Origin: Thalassospira xiamenensis M-5 = DSM 17429 | GTDB taxonomy: Bacteria; Pseudomonadota; Alphaproteobacteria; Rhodospirillales; Thalassospiraceae | Assembly (NCBI RefSeq): GCF_000300235.2 | Contig: NZ_CP004389.1 | Location: 1 to 64,000, forward strand | Reading direction: 5' to 3' | DNA length: 64,000 nucleotides | Part shown: piece after piece, positions 25,640 through 34,334 of the stretch | Numbering within the stretch: the first letter of the stretch is position 1 | Layout: each line of letters opens with the position of its first letter | Notes under the pieces: generated by a model | What the model was told of the DNA's origin: nothing | What the model saw: only the letters and a program-made list of their open reading frames with translations | Databases searched by the model: none | Translations under genes and position numbers: made by a program

Positions 25640-26686
25640 TTATTGGTTCTTGCCAAATATCAGTGAGGTTGGATTGTTCTCGAAGACATCCTGATCGCGA
25701 ATATAGCCGTTTGTGGTATCAAGCCGTTTGTGATCGACTTGGCGCGCAAGAGAACGCAGATCAGCACCTTTCCTGTACCCTGCTGTAATAAGCCCTGCCC
25801 TCAAGCTGTGAGCACCTAAACGGTGCTCAGTTTCCTCCGTGATGACCCCGGCAGCCAAAGCATGTTTACGCAAAATGTTCAGAACGCTCTCTCCGGTAAT
25901 TGACTTGCTTGAGAGTGATCCCCCTCTGAACATGCGGGGAAATACGGGATCCTCATCAGTCAGTGCTCGCACATTTCTAACTTCGGCATAGACACGAAGC
26001 CAGCTTTCCAAAGCAGCGACCGGGCACATCATCCGATGATTGCCGTCGGCTACGCGAGATATGGCAACAATTCTTCCTTCCTTTTTCCTATCGCCTTTAC
26101 TGTCACGCTTTCGAATAACGACACCCTCATCTGAAAACGTCAGATCTCCAACACGAAGAGCAGATACTTCACTCCGGCGAAAACCTCCTGCAAAGCCGAC
26201 AAGCATGAGAGTGCGGTCTCGTTCGCCTGAGATCGTGCTGTCATCGATGATAGCGACAATTTCCTGCAGCTCGTCAAATGTGAGGGCATCTTTCTTTGTG
26301 ATCCCCTCCTCCAGATTGCTGGTGCGCACATGACCCTGAATTGCTGCCTTCAAAACTGTATGGTTTGAATCGATCACAACTCCCATTTCAAGAAGATGGT
26401 GCTTCACGCCAGCAAGATAGCTAGAAATGGTATTGGGTTTCATACCAAGGGCGCTCATATGAGCCACATAAAGAGCAAGCACTCTGTGGGGCTCATCTTC
26501 ACGGGTTATTCCTCCGGCTGCGCAGAAAGCTCTGAATGAGTCGAACGCCATGCGGTAGAGATCACGCGTATTCTTCGCAAGTGCGTTCTGCGTGAGCTCA
26601 TCGAGCTTGTTTTCAAGCTGTATACGGAAGTCCCCAGGATAGCTGACATTTCCGGTATCGTGATTTTTAAGTGGCGGATTAGTCAT
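25640..26686 (-). CDS. Tyrosine recombinase / integrase (XerC-D-like)
   Basis: 348 residues, complete. Core-binding domain about 25-120 (NTRDLYRMAFDSFRAFCAA). Catalytic residues visible: Arg170 or 171 in GFRRSEVSALR, a Lys in VVIRKRDSKG, His293-x-x-Arg296 in GAHSLRAGL, His319 in QVDHKRLDTT and Tyr328 in NGYIR. It could integrate the element, resolve plasmid dimers or act on a cassette. It sits at the end of the parA operon (15-base gap), which favours a maintenance role such as dimer resolution. Confidence 0.92.
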   Translation of the reverse strand: MTNPPLKNHDTGNVSYPGDFRIQLENKLDELTQNALAKNTRDLYRMAFDSFRAFCAAGGITREDEPHRVLALYVAHMSALGMKPNTISSYLAGVKHHLLEMGVVIDSNHTVLKAAIQGHVRTSNLEEGITKKDALTFDELQEIVAIIDDSTISGERDRTLMLVGFAGGFRRSEVSALRVGDLTFSDEGVVIRKRDSKGDRKKEGRIVAISRVADGNHRMMCPVAALESWLRVYAEVRNVRALTDEDPVFPRMFRGGSLSSKSITGESVLNILRKHALAAGVITEETEHRLGAHSLRAGLITAGYRKGADLRSLARQVDHKRLDTTNGYIRDQDVFENNPTSLIFGKNQ

Positions 26687-26701
26687 TGCCCCACCCTGCC
26701 C

Positions 26702-27130
26702 TTATTTTCGGAAGCGTGGCATTTTGTCGAGAATTTCCATCAATTCTTCGACGGACTTTTCCTGCAGCAGATATATCGCGATCCTCGGGATTTCTGAGTC
26801 ATAGAGATTTAACCGCTCGTCATGTTCGATCATGTGTCTCGACATGGCCCGATAGGTTCTATCGATCATTTCGATTTCACTTTCCGTGAAATTCAACGTT
26901 CGCTTCTGATCAATTTTAACCGTGCGCTTCTTACGGATCGGTTGAGGAGCAGTGCGCTTTTCCACTTGCTCATCTTCATAAGTCGACTGTCTGGGGCGGA
27001 GTTGCGCTGAATTTACATACTTCCGGGTGCTCGGATCCACTGGAGCCACAGCTGGTGCCCGGGGAATTGCTGTTGCAGAGTTCACATTCTCAGGCGGCGG
27101 CGGCGGAGTGAGACGTTTTTTCGTGGTCAT
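26702..27130 (-). CDS. Probable partition partner of ParA (small, unknown family)
   Basis: 142 residues. A Pro-rich, unstructured basic N-terminus (LTPPPPPENVNS, KKRTVKIDQKR) leads into a folded C-terminal part (NFTESEIEMIDRTYRAMSRH, then IPRIAIYLLQEKSVEELMEI). Disordered basic tail plus a small dimer-forming DNA-binding domain is the layout of non-canonical ParB/ParG/ParR proteins. It lies 13 bases after parA. Its role as centromere-binding protein is inferred from position. Confidence 0.6.
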   Translation of the reverse strand: MTTKKRLTPPPPPENVNSATAIPRAPAVAPVDPSTRKYVNSAQLRPRQSTYEDEQVEKRTAPQPIRKKRTVKIDQKRTLNFTESEIEMIDRTYRAMSRHMIEHDERLNLYDSEIPRIAIYLLQEKSVEELMEILDKMPRFRK

Positions 27131-27143
27131 GATACTTTCTTTC

Positions 27144-27902
27144 TCAAGAAGCGGCGCTGATCTGATCGAACAACTTGTGAACGTCTAGGTAGAGCGAGGT
27201 GAGTTCGGATGCTGCCTTTGACGCACCCTTGACTTCAAACTGAGCAAGCCCCTGCCCTGCCCCATCCCAGTGAGACACACGATTTACCAGCACAGTGTCG
27301 AGCACCTCAAATTCCTTCATCGGCCTTTCCTCATCTGTGATCAGTTCTCGCAGTTCTTGCTTGCTGGTAGCCATTGAAGTTGGCGCCGCCTGATTTACGA
27401 ACAGTCTGGAGACGAGCCCTCTGTTGTTAATTTTTGCCTGTCGAACAGTTTCATGCAGTTTTCCCAGGGTATCAGTATCAAAAGCCGAGGGCTTTATCGG
27501 TGATAAAAAAATGTGCGATATTAACAGGCATGAGCGAAATTCGACGCTGTCGAACCCACCCGTATCGATGATAGTGACATCGTAATTGGGCAAGAAATCC
27601 AACAGGGCCTCAGCGGCATACTCACCGCCCTGAGACATGAACGCGATATCTGGCAGCGCCCCCTTCCCTTCTTTCACCCGTTGTGCGCTGGTAATTCTTC
27701 GCCGTGCAATCCAGTTTTCAGTTGTTCTTTGTGGATCGGTTGCAACCAACAATGTTCGCCGGCCCTCGCTGGCAAATTGGGCTGCGAGGTTCGTGGCTGC
27801 GGTACTTTTGCCAGAACCTCCTTTTAGGGCTCCAAGTAACACGACCCAGCTGTTCGCTGCTCCGGCATTAGGCTGCGCGTTTAACGGCGATTGAACCACC
27901 AT
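27144..27902 (-). CDS. parA: ParA-family partition ATPase
   Basis: 252 residues from ATG 27902, which has AGAAAGG upstream; ATG 27965 in the same frame is an alternative but lacks a ribosome site. Deviant Walker A: GALKGGSGKSTAATNLA. Walker A' : LLVATDPQRTTENW. Walker B: YDVTIIDTGGFDS. No N-terminal HTH, so it is a type Ib-like ParA. It would segregate the element together with the next gene and a centromere, most likely in the repeat-rich region just upstream. Confidence 0.92.
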   Translation of the reverse strand: MVVQSPLNAQPNAGAANSWVVLLGALKGGSGKSTAATNLAAQFASEGRRTLLVATDPQRTTENWIARRRITSAQRVKEGKGALPDIAFMSQGGEYAAEALLDFLPNYDVTIIDTGGFDSVEFRSCLLISHIFLSPIKPSAFDTDTLGKLHETVRQAKINNRGLVSRLFVNQAAPTSMATSKQELRELITDEERPMKEFEVLDTVLVNRVSHWDGAGQGLAQFEVKGASKAASELTSLYLDVHKLFDQISAAS

Positions 27903-27965
27903 TGCACTTCTACCTTTCTTTACATGATCCACGGCGCACATAACGGGAGTGTTTAGGTGCGACAT

Positions 27966-28450
27966 TGTGAGGAGAAATTAGAGTACATTAAAGTTAATAA
28001 GATGTTAAGTGATGTATGTGGAATACCGTAAACATGTATAATAAGCAAAGAATATAGTGCCTACTATAAGGTAATAAGGCCAAAAAAAGCAAGATAAACA
28101 AGATGATAGAAAACCATAAGGCAATATGGGAATATGTATAGAGGGGAACCGTCTAACCATACACGAGGTATATAACGGCGATATCAGACAATAAGTGTAT
28201 ATGATACGCAGGTTAGAGGCCTATAGGGAAATCTGATATATAGGCTTCTCTCCTTCTCCTATAATATGAATGTATGTGAAGCTTATTACCTGCAAAACTG
28301 GGATATGGGAGGCGCCTACATCCAGATAAGAAGAATATAGGCATGGCAGGATATACAGTCTTCCAGCATATAGGCTAAGAGGGTATGGCGGTATATATGG
28401 TTACCTGCATATCTTATTACCTTATGGATATGCAGATTGCAGCGAACAAT
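27966..28450. other. AT-rich repeat region, candidate partition centromere or origin
   Basis: About 485 bp with no gene, much richer in A and T than the genes around it, between the divergent parA operon and the gene at 28553. ATATAGGC occurs at 28238, 28335 and 28368, with an inverted near-copy at 28219-28226. AGGTAATAAG at 28069-28078 recurs inverted at 28282-28291 and 28413-28422. CCATAAGG (28114) is inverted at 28420-28427. Such arrays next to parA are typical of parS-like sites or iterons. It must also carry the parA promoter. Confidence 0.6.
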
Positions 28451-28467
28451 TGATTGGAAAAAAGTTC

Positions 28468-28491
28468 AGTAACGGAATCTCAAACTAGGCT
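28468..28491 (+). promoter_or_regulatory. AGTAAC-N12-TAGGCT promoter element
   Basis: AGTAAC at 28468-28473, 12 bases, TAGGCT at 28486-28491; 85 bases before the ATG at 28553. Variant member of the recurring element. Confidence 0.6.
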
Positions 28492-28552
28492 TGGGAAAGC
28501 AAAAGCAAAAAGCAGATGTTTTTTGCGGACGTACTGGCCGGAAGGGAAACCC

Positions 28553-29539
28553 ATGTCTGAAAGAATGAACTCTGAAACGAATGTTCTTCACCGCATCGAC
28601 GAATTGTCGGAAGCAGCAGTGCAGTTCGAACTGTCGATCGATCAAAAGAAACAGGCGTTGTTTGACGCTTTTAATGAACTCGTGAATGCTTTTTCAGCCA
28701 AGACAGGCATTGATGGCCAGGTTGAAGAACTGAAAAAATCCGCTGAAGCTTTCGGGGTGGACCGGGGGCTAGTCACAACAATGATTGAAGGCCGAACCAA
28801 GATTCTGAAGAATCTGGCTGGTCATGCGGAATTCACGCCAAAAGAGGGCAGGGGACGTCCGACCATTGGCGAGAAGGCAGTTAAGGATGCCTTCACGGCC
28901 GCAGAGGCTGTGGCTCGCGGCAGTTCAGTGAAGGCAGTTGCCGACCAGGCAGAAAAGAAAGCTGTTGTAACAGCTGAAGCTGTCGCTTCCGATCTCAGCG
29001 ACGAGACAGCCGCGAACCAAGAAGCGACGCCTGAGAGTAATTCGAACCCGGAAGAAAGCGCAGATCAGCCTGCAGCGGATGCCAAGACAGAAGCCAGCGC
29101 GACTGCTTTGCCCGAAGAACATGAACAACTCCAGCAAGCGGATGCAGCTGACGATATTATTTCAACGGATCAGCTGCCGGACGATGAGGGCAATAGCCGC
29201 TTGAACGATGGCGGCGATGCGATCGAAACGGCGTTTGACGGTATCGATGCATCTGTCTTTGACGGAGACGACATCGACATTGACGAAGAACAGGAATTTG
29301 CGAGTGAAGGCCTCGACCCTCTGGCCCTCGCCGAGATTGATCAGGCATTGAATGATGATCTGGATGGCTCGACCGCATATCTTGATCGCGACAGTTCCGT
29401 CGAAGACGGTGCGTTCGAAGGTCCTTCGACAATCGAGGATGATCCTGTGGCTGCAGCAGCTGCGAATGCGTCAGCTGCTATCAGTGGCCTTCATACCGAT
29501 GAGCGGATTGCTGCATACGGTAGCGATCTATCGATGTAA
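28553..29539 (+). CDS. Acidic hypothetical protein (328 aa) with short terminal motif DLSM
   Basis: MSERMNSETNVLHRIDELSE; GGAAGGGA precedes ATG 28553. Residues 1-100 are helical and hydrophilic with a GRGRPTIGEKAVKDAF stretch that looks like a DNA- or nucleoid-binding hook. The following 200 residues are strongly acidic and of low complexity (FDGDDIDIDEEQEF). It ends in GSDLSM, close to the NLSM end of the PcfJ-like protein. Perhaps a DNA-mimic or regulatory protein; no family recognised. Followed by a strong terminator. Confidence 0.7.
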   Translation: MSERMNSETNVLHRIDELSEAAVQFELSIDQKKQALFDAFNELVNAFSAKTGIDGQVEELKKSAEAFGVDRGLVTTMIEGRTKILKNLAGHAEFTPKEGRGRPTIGEKAVKDAFTAAEAVARGSSVKAVADQAEKKAVVTAEAVASDLSDETAANQEATPESNSNPEESADQPAADAKTEASATALPEEHEQLQQADAADDIISTDQLPDDEGNSRLNDGGDAIETAFDGIDASVFDGDDIDIDEEQEFASEGLDPLALAEIDQALNDDLDGSTAYLDRDSSVEDGAFEGPSTIEDDPVAAAAANASAAISGLHTDERIAAYGSDLSM

Positions 29540-29561
29540 CGCGATACCATCCAGACAGAAC

Positions 29562-29595
29562 AAAGGCCCGATCAAATCCATCGGGCCTTTATTTT
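29562..29595. terminator. Intrinsic terminator
   Basis: AAAGGCCCGAT (29562-29572) pairs with ATCGGGCCTTT (29580-29590), loop of 7, followed by ATTTTT. Serves the acidic-protein gene and, on the other strand, perhaps the prepilin peptidase gene. Confidence 0.87.
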
Positions 29596-29603
29596 TGACT
29601 GCC

Positions 29604-30203
29604 TCAAAAACCAAAGCGCAGCTGAATAACCATCAGTACAACGCAGGGGCTGAAATAGGTCGCAAAAGTCAGCGGATTGTCGATTTTTTCAGATCTTATG
29701 AACCGCAATACTAAAATGACAAGAATGGTGAGAAACAGGGCACCCAGAACGTCGGCGGGCTTCAACAGCAAGCAGACAACTGCAAGCAGCTTCAAATCCC
29801 CAAAACCTAGGATAGGCGAGGGCACTCCTCGGCCACTAAGGTCCGAGCCAAGCCTGGATGACGCCACAAACAAAAACAAAGCCATTGTGCCCATTGAAAA
29901 CAGGATCGCGAAGATAAACTGCATTATCAACGCATCAATGCCACTCATATTCAGATGGTAAAGAACTGCTACAAGGCCGCACCAAATAACAATTGGATCG
30001 GGAACTAATCTCGTTCTGGTGTCCGAGATGCCAATGACAATGATCCCTGCAGAATATGACATCAGGAGTGCTGCGGTGCCATTGACGAGAGACGTCAGGA
30101 ACAACAGGCTGATCGTAAGCAACTGAACCCCCAACATGAAATATATGGGGCGCAACCGCTTGGGCATCGTGTGAGCCCAAAAGGCTTTTGATTGAGCATG
30201 CAT
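29604..30203 (-). CDS. Type IV prepilin peptidase (A24 family, TadV/CpaA-like)
   Basis: 199 residues from ATG 30203 (MHAQSKAFWAHTMPKRL). Multi-spanning inner-membrane aspartic protease: the first Asp is in ISDTRTRLVPDPIV and the second in GFGDLKLLAV, the GxGD-type motif. Short, lacking the N-terminal methylase domain, like TadV. It would process pilins of a Tad or type IV pilus or conjugative pilus. No pilin or pilus gene is in the window, so the substrate lies elsewhere. Confidence 0.82.
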   Translation of the reverse strand: MHAQSKAFWAHTMPKRLRPIYFMLGVQLLTISLLFLTSLVNGTAALLMSYSAGIIVIGISDTRTRLVPDPIVIWCGLVAVLYHLNMSGIDALIMQFIFAILFSMGTMALFLFVASSRLGSDLSGRGVPSPILGFGDLKLLAVVCLLLKPADVLGALFLTILVILVLRFIRSEKIDNPLTFATYFSPCVVLMVIQLRFGF

Positions 30204-30266
30204 GATCAGATTCCGCCATACAAAAAAGTGTTCTGTATCAAGAATAGCGGGATGCTCATTTTTTTT

Positions 30267-30290
30267 GGTAACAAAAATTGGAGTTAGGCT
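30267..30290 (+). promoter_or_regulatory. GGTAAC-N12-TAGGCT promoter element
   Basis: A T-run, GGTAAC at 30267-30272, 12 bases, TAGGCT at 30285-30290; 70 bases before the ATG at 30337. Member of the recurring element; the box lies inside what would otherwise be the divergent promoter region of the prepilin peptidase gene. Confidence 0.7.
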
Positions 30291-30336
30291 GTGTGAAAGA
30301 ATTTTTGATCGCCCAGATTTGAAAGGCGCTTTCACG

Positions 30337-31527
30337 ATGCCAAATATTTCCCCTGTTTCTGGTGACGTTGCTGAAACTGACCCGATTAGTGTCCTCGTAA
30401 CCAAACTCCGCAAGCTCGACACCGTCAGAAGCAGATGTCGACATCTCATTCAGCAGCAGACCGTATCTGTGCCCGCGAGTGATAAGCCAATTCGAGATAT
30501 TCTCCGTGATGAACTGCGAGAAGAAGGGGTCGCCTTAAATGAGGAAACCCGCGAACTTGGCCGCAAATTCTTGGATGGCGATTTGCTAAAAGGCACACAA
30601 GACGGAGATATCGCGAACCAAGCCCTGCGTGAAATCGCAGCCTTCCTGAAGTCATCTGAGCAGTCTGCTGAAACACTCAATTACACCGGCACGCAGGAAG
30701 ACGGCGGCACATTTATGCAAAGCGTGATCAACACGTTGTTGTGTTCAGACGTGCCCAAATACGTGATTTGCCTTCAGAAGGCATTTGATCTGTTCGGAAC
30801 AAAAGGGTTTGACGAGCAGTTGAAAGCTCGAATATCCAGGGAACCTATCTGCAAATTCTCACTGGATGTTGCTCTTCCATCTCCAGGCAATATTGGCCGG
30901 CTGCTAACGCAGGACATTGAGCCATCAACCCTTCCACCCTCAATATGGAATGTCTCGGTCCGCACTCTGGGGGCAGATAGTGAAGCATTGCTGATCGAGA
31001 TACATTGTCATCAGTTTTCTTTGTATGCGGCGGCACCAAGGGCTCTGAGCATTGAGCCGACACCTGTGGATGATCGGGAACAAAAATTCGAGTTACCCGA
31101 GGGCGCACCACTATCCAAACAGGTTGATGCCTGGCTGCAGGACGCAGGCTTCACGCTTACGCCGGAGTTTGGAGTGCCGATATACACGCTCGAAATACCG
31201 GAAGAAAACTTCGCTCACCCTGAAGGAATGCGTTTCCGATTGGTTGGCTCCCCTGGCAGACACATTTCGTCAACTGGTCCGATCGGGCTCATCATTGAGG
31301 CGCCGGGGCGAGAAAATGTGGTTGAAGCACTTCCAAGATTTGAACCGGCCAGAACGAGATTGCTGGACCAATACACTATCAGTGTCACTGAGCGTCTTCC
31401 AAGGCCAGAACCGGTTCAGGATGAACCAAGCGATCCGGGGAACGAAACTGAGCTTCCGGCCGAAGCGACACCAGCAATAGCGGCGGATGGGGACGATCCG
31501 GAATCTGCCGATATCCTCGAACCTTAA
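30337..31527 (+). CDS. Hypothetical backbone protein (396 aa)
   Basis: MPNISPVSGDVAETDPISVL; GAAAGG precedes ATG 30337. N-terminal 120 residues are helical, the middle (about 170-345) beta-rich, the last 50 Pro/Glu-rich and disordered. No family recognised. First gene of a three-gene operon (30337, 31553, 32205) that ends at a strong terminator. Confidence 0.7.
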   Translation: MPNISPVSGDVAETDPISVLVTKLRKLDTVRSRCRHLIQQQTVSVPASDKPIRDILRDELREEGVALNEETRELGRKFLDGDLLKGTQDGDIANQALREIAAFLKSSEQSAETLNYTGTQEDGGTFMQSVINTLLCSDVPKYVICLQKAFDLFGTKGFDEQLKARISREPICKFSLDVALPSPGNIGRLLTQDIEPSTLPPSIWNVSVRTLGADSEALLIEIHCHQFSLYAAAPRALSIEPTPVDDREQKFELPEGAPLSKQVDAWLQDAGFTLTPEFGVPIYTLEIPEENFAHPEGMRFRLVGSPGRHISSTGPIGLIIEAPGRENVVEALPRFEPARTRLLDQYTISVTERLPRPEPVQDEPSDPGNETELPAEATPAIAADGDDPESADILEP

Positions 31528-31552
31528 TATCCTTATTCAAGTGAGAAGAAGT

Positions 31553-32191
31553 ATGCCAAGCGCTCAACGAAAGTGGAAAATTGATACCTCGGTCAACAAT
31601 ATGACCATGGGAAAATCGCTTGAGAATCTGTCAGTCATTTCGGGATGCTCAGTGGAAGTTCTCCAAAATTCGTTCCAACCGGGGCAACAATTGCCACCGG
31701 AAATGGAGCTGCACCTGAAAGACAGTGAATTTGATCTGATCTCGTCAATCAATACAATTGCTGACGCGAACTACAGAGAATTCACTTTCTCCAAAAGAGC
31801 TGAGCAGTTCAGCCTTTTCATTGCGATCAAGAAAACGTTGCAGGCCTTTTCGGAAAAGGATTGTTCGATTTTCGTTAAGACGCAGAAGGCAGCTAGTGCG
31901 GTGATAATTCCTATCGAAATGGAAATCATCAGTCAGCTGCCGTTCGTAGCATTTCAAATGATCACTGATCGTCCATATCCTGGCACATCAGGACGCGCTG
32001 GCCCGAAAAAGGGAATGCGTGATTCGTGGGAGGTGCAAACATTCCTGCTTGATGACAAAGGGGACAGTCTCCTGATCAAGGCAGCCGGCTCCGTCAGCAC
32101 TGTCTATTTTGTTGTACCGGCCGCTGAAGCTATCAGTGAGTTGCTGCCCGTTGCAGAAAATAACCAAGAACATCAATCCCCTGAAATGTAA
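31553..32191 (+). CDS. Hypothetical backbone protein (212 aa)
   Basis: MPSAQRKWKIDTSVNNMTMG; starts 25 bases after the previous stop. Alpha/beta, soluble. Residues 145-158 (PGTSGRAGPKKGMR) form a basic Gly-rich loop. Middle gene of the operon; not recognised. Confidence 0.7.
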   Translation: MPSAQRKWKIDTSVNNMTMGKSLENLSVISGCSVEVLQNSFQPGQQLPPEMELHLKDSEFDLISSINTIADANYREFTFSKRAEQFSLFIAIKKTLQAFSEKDCSIFVKTQKAASAVIIPIEMEIISQLPFVAFQMITDRPYPGTSGRAGPKKGMRDSWEVQTFLLDDKGDSLLIKAAGSVSTVYFVVPAAEAISELLPVAENNQEHQSPEM

Positions 32192-32204
32192 GGATGAACA
32201 GATA

Positions 32205-33431
32205 ATGGCCACTAAAGAAGAAGTATTTGGCAACGGGCTCAATATCGAAATTCGCGAACTCGTTCCGAATATTGGCGGCGCCCCCAAATTTAACCTGACT
32301 GGGAAAGTGATTTTTCTGGAACCCAACCAGAACCTTCCTGCTATCGACGGCATGGAAATTCGTTGCCGAAAGGTGGAGACCGTCCAGCAAGAGTACAGCC
32401 GAATTGACGAAGACGACGAGGTTCTGACATACCAGACCACCCGTCTCTGCGATGTTGACGCTCTTTCCATTGATACTGGCCGCTTTGTGTTGCTCGTCGA
32501 TGAAAATGGCGACATGGAAGAAGCGGTCTTTGCCATCCCCGCAAGTGACATTGCATCCCTACAGGCTTCGATCGTTGAAAACGGTCAGCCTGTCACGTCG
32601 CTACAATGGAACCCGGCGAACATGCTACGCAACGTCAGTGATCTATGGGCAACAAAGTTGGTAGCTAATCGGGCAGGGACTATCTCCAGCACTGATCTTG
32701 AGGAGATTCGGGATCAGTATTCTCGCACAGCCGACCTGCTTCGATCGATGGTAGATCATTGCGGCTTGAGCGCCAGAGAAATCAACTGGTGCAAATTGAC
32801 ACTCAATACTTTCCTTGATCCGAACAACACGCCAGAACATCAACGGGAATATGTTTCGAAAGTCATGGAATTGCGGTCAAACAGGTATATTTCGCCAGAT
32901 GCCTCTGATGATTTGCTTGCCAAGCTTGCGGCCAATCCAATTTCGAGAAGTGGGGCAGGTGCCTTCGGTTCAGATTTGCTTTGGAACCGCATCGGACCCG
33001 AAGCATACAATTACGGTGTTCGGGTCGTTGGCCAGAAAGTATTTGGTGAAGATTTTGACGTCGGGATGACGGATGTTGTTATGTCAATCATCCCGCGGCA
33101 TTCCGTAGAAAGCTTCTTGACCAAAATCAACGAGCACAGGCATGTCGGGCGGGCAAGCATCCGCTTTGACCAAATTCCAGGCTATGCACCTGATGTCAAT
33201 ATCTACGAAATGTCCCTCGGAGAAGATGGCGACAATTGTGCCTTGCTCCACGTTGTCGACCACACCGGTCATTATGCGTATTGCTGGCCAGCAACCAATG
33301 TGGAACTTCGCCCTGAGCTTCGCGCTGAAGATCAAATGGCATTGTCACCGCCAGCAGCAGGAGCTCTTCCAGCCCCTTCTCTTCGCCTGCCGGCTCCCAA
33401 TGAATCTGATGAGGGCAGCCCGAGCATTTAA
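32205..33431 (+). CDS. Hypothetical backbone protein (408 aa) with C-terminal DQMALSP motif
   Basis: MATKEEVFGNGLNIEIRELV; AAGGATGA precedes ATG 32205. No recognised domain. The C-terminal tail (EDQMALSPPAAGALPAPSLR) is Pro-rich and contains a short motif that also occurs, as DQLAMSP, near the end of the HipA fusion protein at 34335. Last gene of its operon, followed by a terminator. Confidence 0.7.
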   Translation: MATKEEVFGNGLNIEIRELVPNIGGAPKFNLTGKVIFLEPNQNLPAIDGMEIRCRKVETVQQEYSRIDEDDEVLTYQTTRLCDVDALSIDTGRFVLLVDENGDMEEAVFAIPASDIASLQASIVENGQPVTSLQWNPANMLRNVSDLWATKLVANRAGTISSTDLEEIRDQYSRTADLLRSMVDHCGLSAREINWCKLTLNTFLDPNNTPEHQREYVSKVMELRSNRYISPDASDDLLAKLAANPISRSGAGAFGSDLLWNRIGPEAYNYGVRVVGQKVFGEDFDVGMTDVVMSIIPRHSVESFLTKINEHRHVGRASIRFDQIPGYAPDVNIYEMSLGEDGDNCALLHVVDHTGHYAYCWPATNVELRPELRAEDQMALSPPAAGALPAPSLRLPAPNESDEGSPSI

Positions 33432-33445
33432 GATCTCCCGTACAG

Positions 33446-33473
33446 AAAAAGGCCCCTACAGGGGCCTTTTTTT
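33446..33473 (+). terminator. Intrinsic terminator
   Basis: AAAAAGGCCCCT (33446-33457) pairs with AGGGGCCTTTTT, very short loop, followed by a T-run. Ends the operon at 30337-33431; the exonuclease gene converges from the other side. Confidence 0.9.
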
Positions 33474-33484
33474 GGAGTGCATAT

Positions 33485-34246
33485 TCACATTGTCGCGGCC
33501 AAAGAAATACTTTGATCATATTTCCTTGCGCCACGCCGACCGCACCCCCCCAAATGCTCCGAAATATGCAAGGGGAGGGAGTCCGGACGCAAATAGCCCT
33601 GCCGAAGGATCTCTTCGAAAACGCGCTTTGTGCCTAAACAGTCTCCCATAGCTGAATGGGCATCCTGCATTTCTTCGCCGGTCAGGAAATTATACAACAC
33701 GGATAATCTTGGAGGCTTCGGCTTCCCGATAAATTCTGGGCCATAATTCAGTGAAGGGGGAAAGTTGGTAATCCCTGCGCCTTCCCGCATCGTGCAGTAC
33801 CTGGGAACATTGGCGATCCTGCTCGACAGAGACCTTAAATGAACATCGTCAGGACGAGCGTTCTCCATCGCTTTCAGATGACTTCGAACCACACCAAGAT
33901 CATAAGGAATATTGTGTCCGATCACGACATCTGTCGAAGTTATCATATCGGCAAGCAGAGGCAGGACAGAATACTGATCCATTCCCACGTTCTGGGCGGT
34001 TTCGTAAGAAATGCCGTGCACGTTTTCAGCTTCATCCGGGATATCCCATCCATCCGGTCGGACAGTGATAGACACCGCCTGATGTATCCGGCCGGCCAGA
34101 TCAAAAGAGAGGAAACCTCCCTGCACGATACGTGGCTGCATGTCATGACCAAGAGGCACATCCGGCAGCAAGAAGCCCGTCGTCTCAACATCCAAAACAC
34201 CAAGGATGGGATTTTCTCGCTCTGTAGATTGCAAAACTTCACTCAT
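33485..34246 (-). CDS. DEDDh 3'-5' exonuclease (DnaQ/RNase T superfamily)
   Basis: 253 residues from ATG 34246 with GGAGG upstream. Exo I: ILGVLDVETTGFLL (Asp, Glu). Exo II: VIGHNIPYDLGVV (N-x3-D). Exo III: MQDAHSAMGDCLGT (H-x4-D). Proofreading or DNA/RNA trimming activity is expected. The region between Exo II and III is longer than in DnaQ and holds CTMREGAG. Divergent from the HipA fusion gene, with an overlapping promoter pair between. Confidence 0.88.
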   Translation of the reverse strand: MSEVLQSTERENPILGVLDVETTGFLLPDVPLGHDMQPRIVQGGFLSFDLAGRIHQAVSITVRPDGWDIPDEAENVHGISYETAQNVGMDQYSVLPLLADMITSTDVVIGHNIPYDLGVVRSHLKAMENARPDDVHLRSLSSRIANVPRYCTMREGAGITNFPPSLNYGPEFIGKPKPPRLSVLYNFLTGEEMQDAHSAMGDCLGTKRVFEEILRQGYLRPDSLPLHISEHLGGCGRRGARKYDQSISLAATM

Positions 34247-34266
34247 CCGGACCTCCAAAAAAATTC

Positions 34267-34290
34267 GGTTACATAATCTTCCATTAGTCT
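34267..34290 (+). promoter_or_regulatory. GGTTAC-N12-TAGTCT promoter element (for the HipA fusion)
   Basis: GGTTAC at 34267-34272, 12 bases, TAGTCT at 34285-34290; 68 bases before the ATG at 34335. Its -10 overlaps the -10 of the divergent promoter. Confidence 0.6.
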
Positions 34291-34309
34291 ACAGGCATTG
34301 CCCGTTACC
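34286..34309 (-). promoter_or_regulatory. GGTAAC-N12-TAGACT promoter element (for the exonuclease)
   Basis: Minus strand GGTAAC (34309-34304), 12 bases, TAGACT (34291-34286); 63 bases to the ATG at 34246. Face-to-face with the element at 34267-34290, so the two -10 boxes share bases 34286-34290. Confidence 0.65.
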
Positions 34310-34334
34310 GATTTTTTGTGCAGGACGATACCGA

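Noticed and set aside
28396..28425. GGTTACC in the AT-rich region
   Set aside because: Neither orientation gives a TAnnnT hexamer at 12 bases; treated as part of the repeat region.
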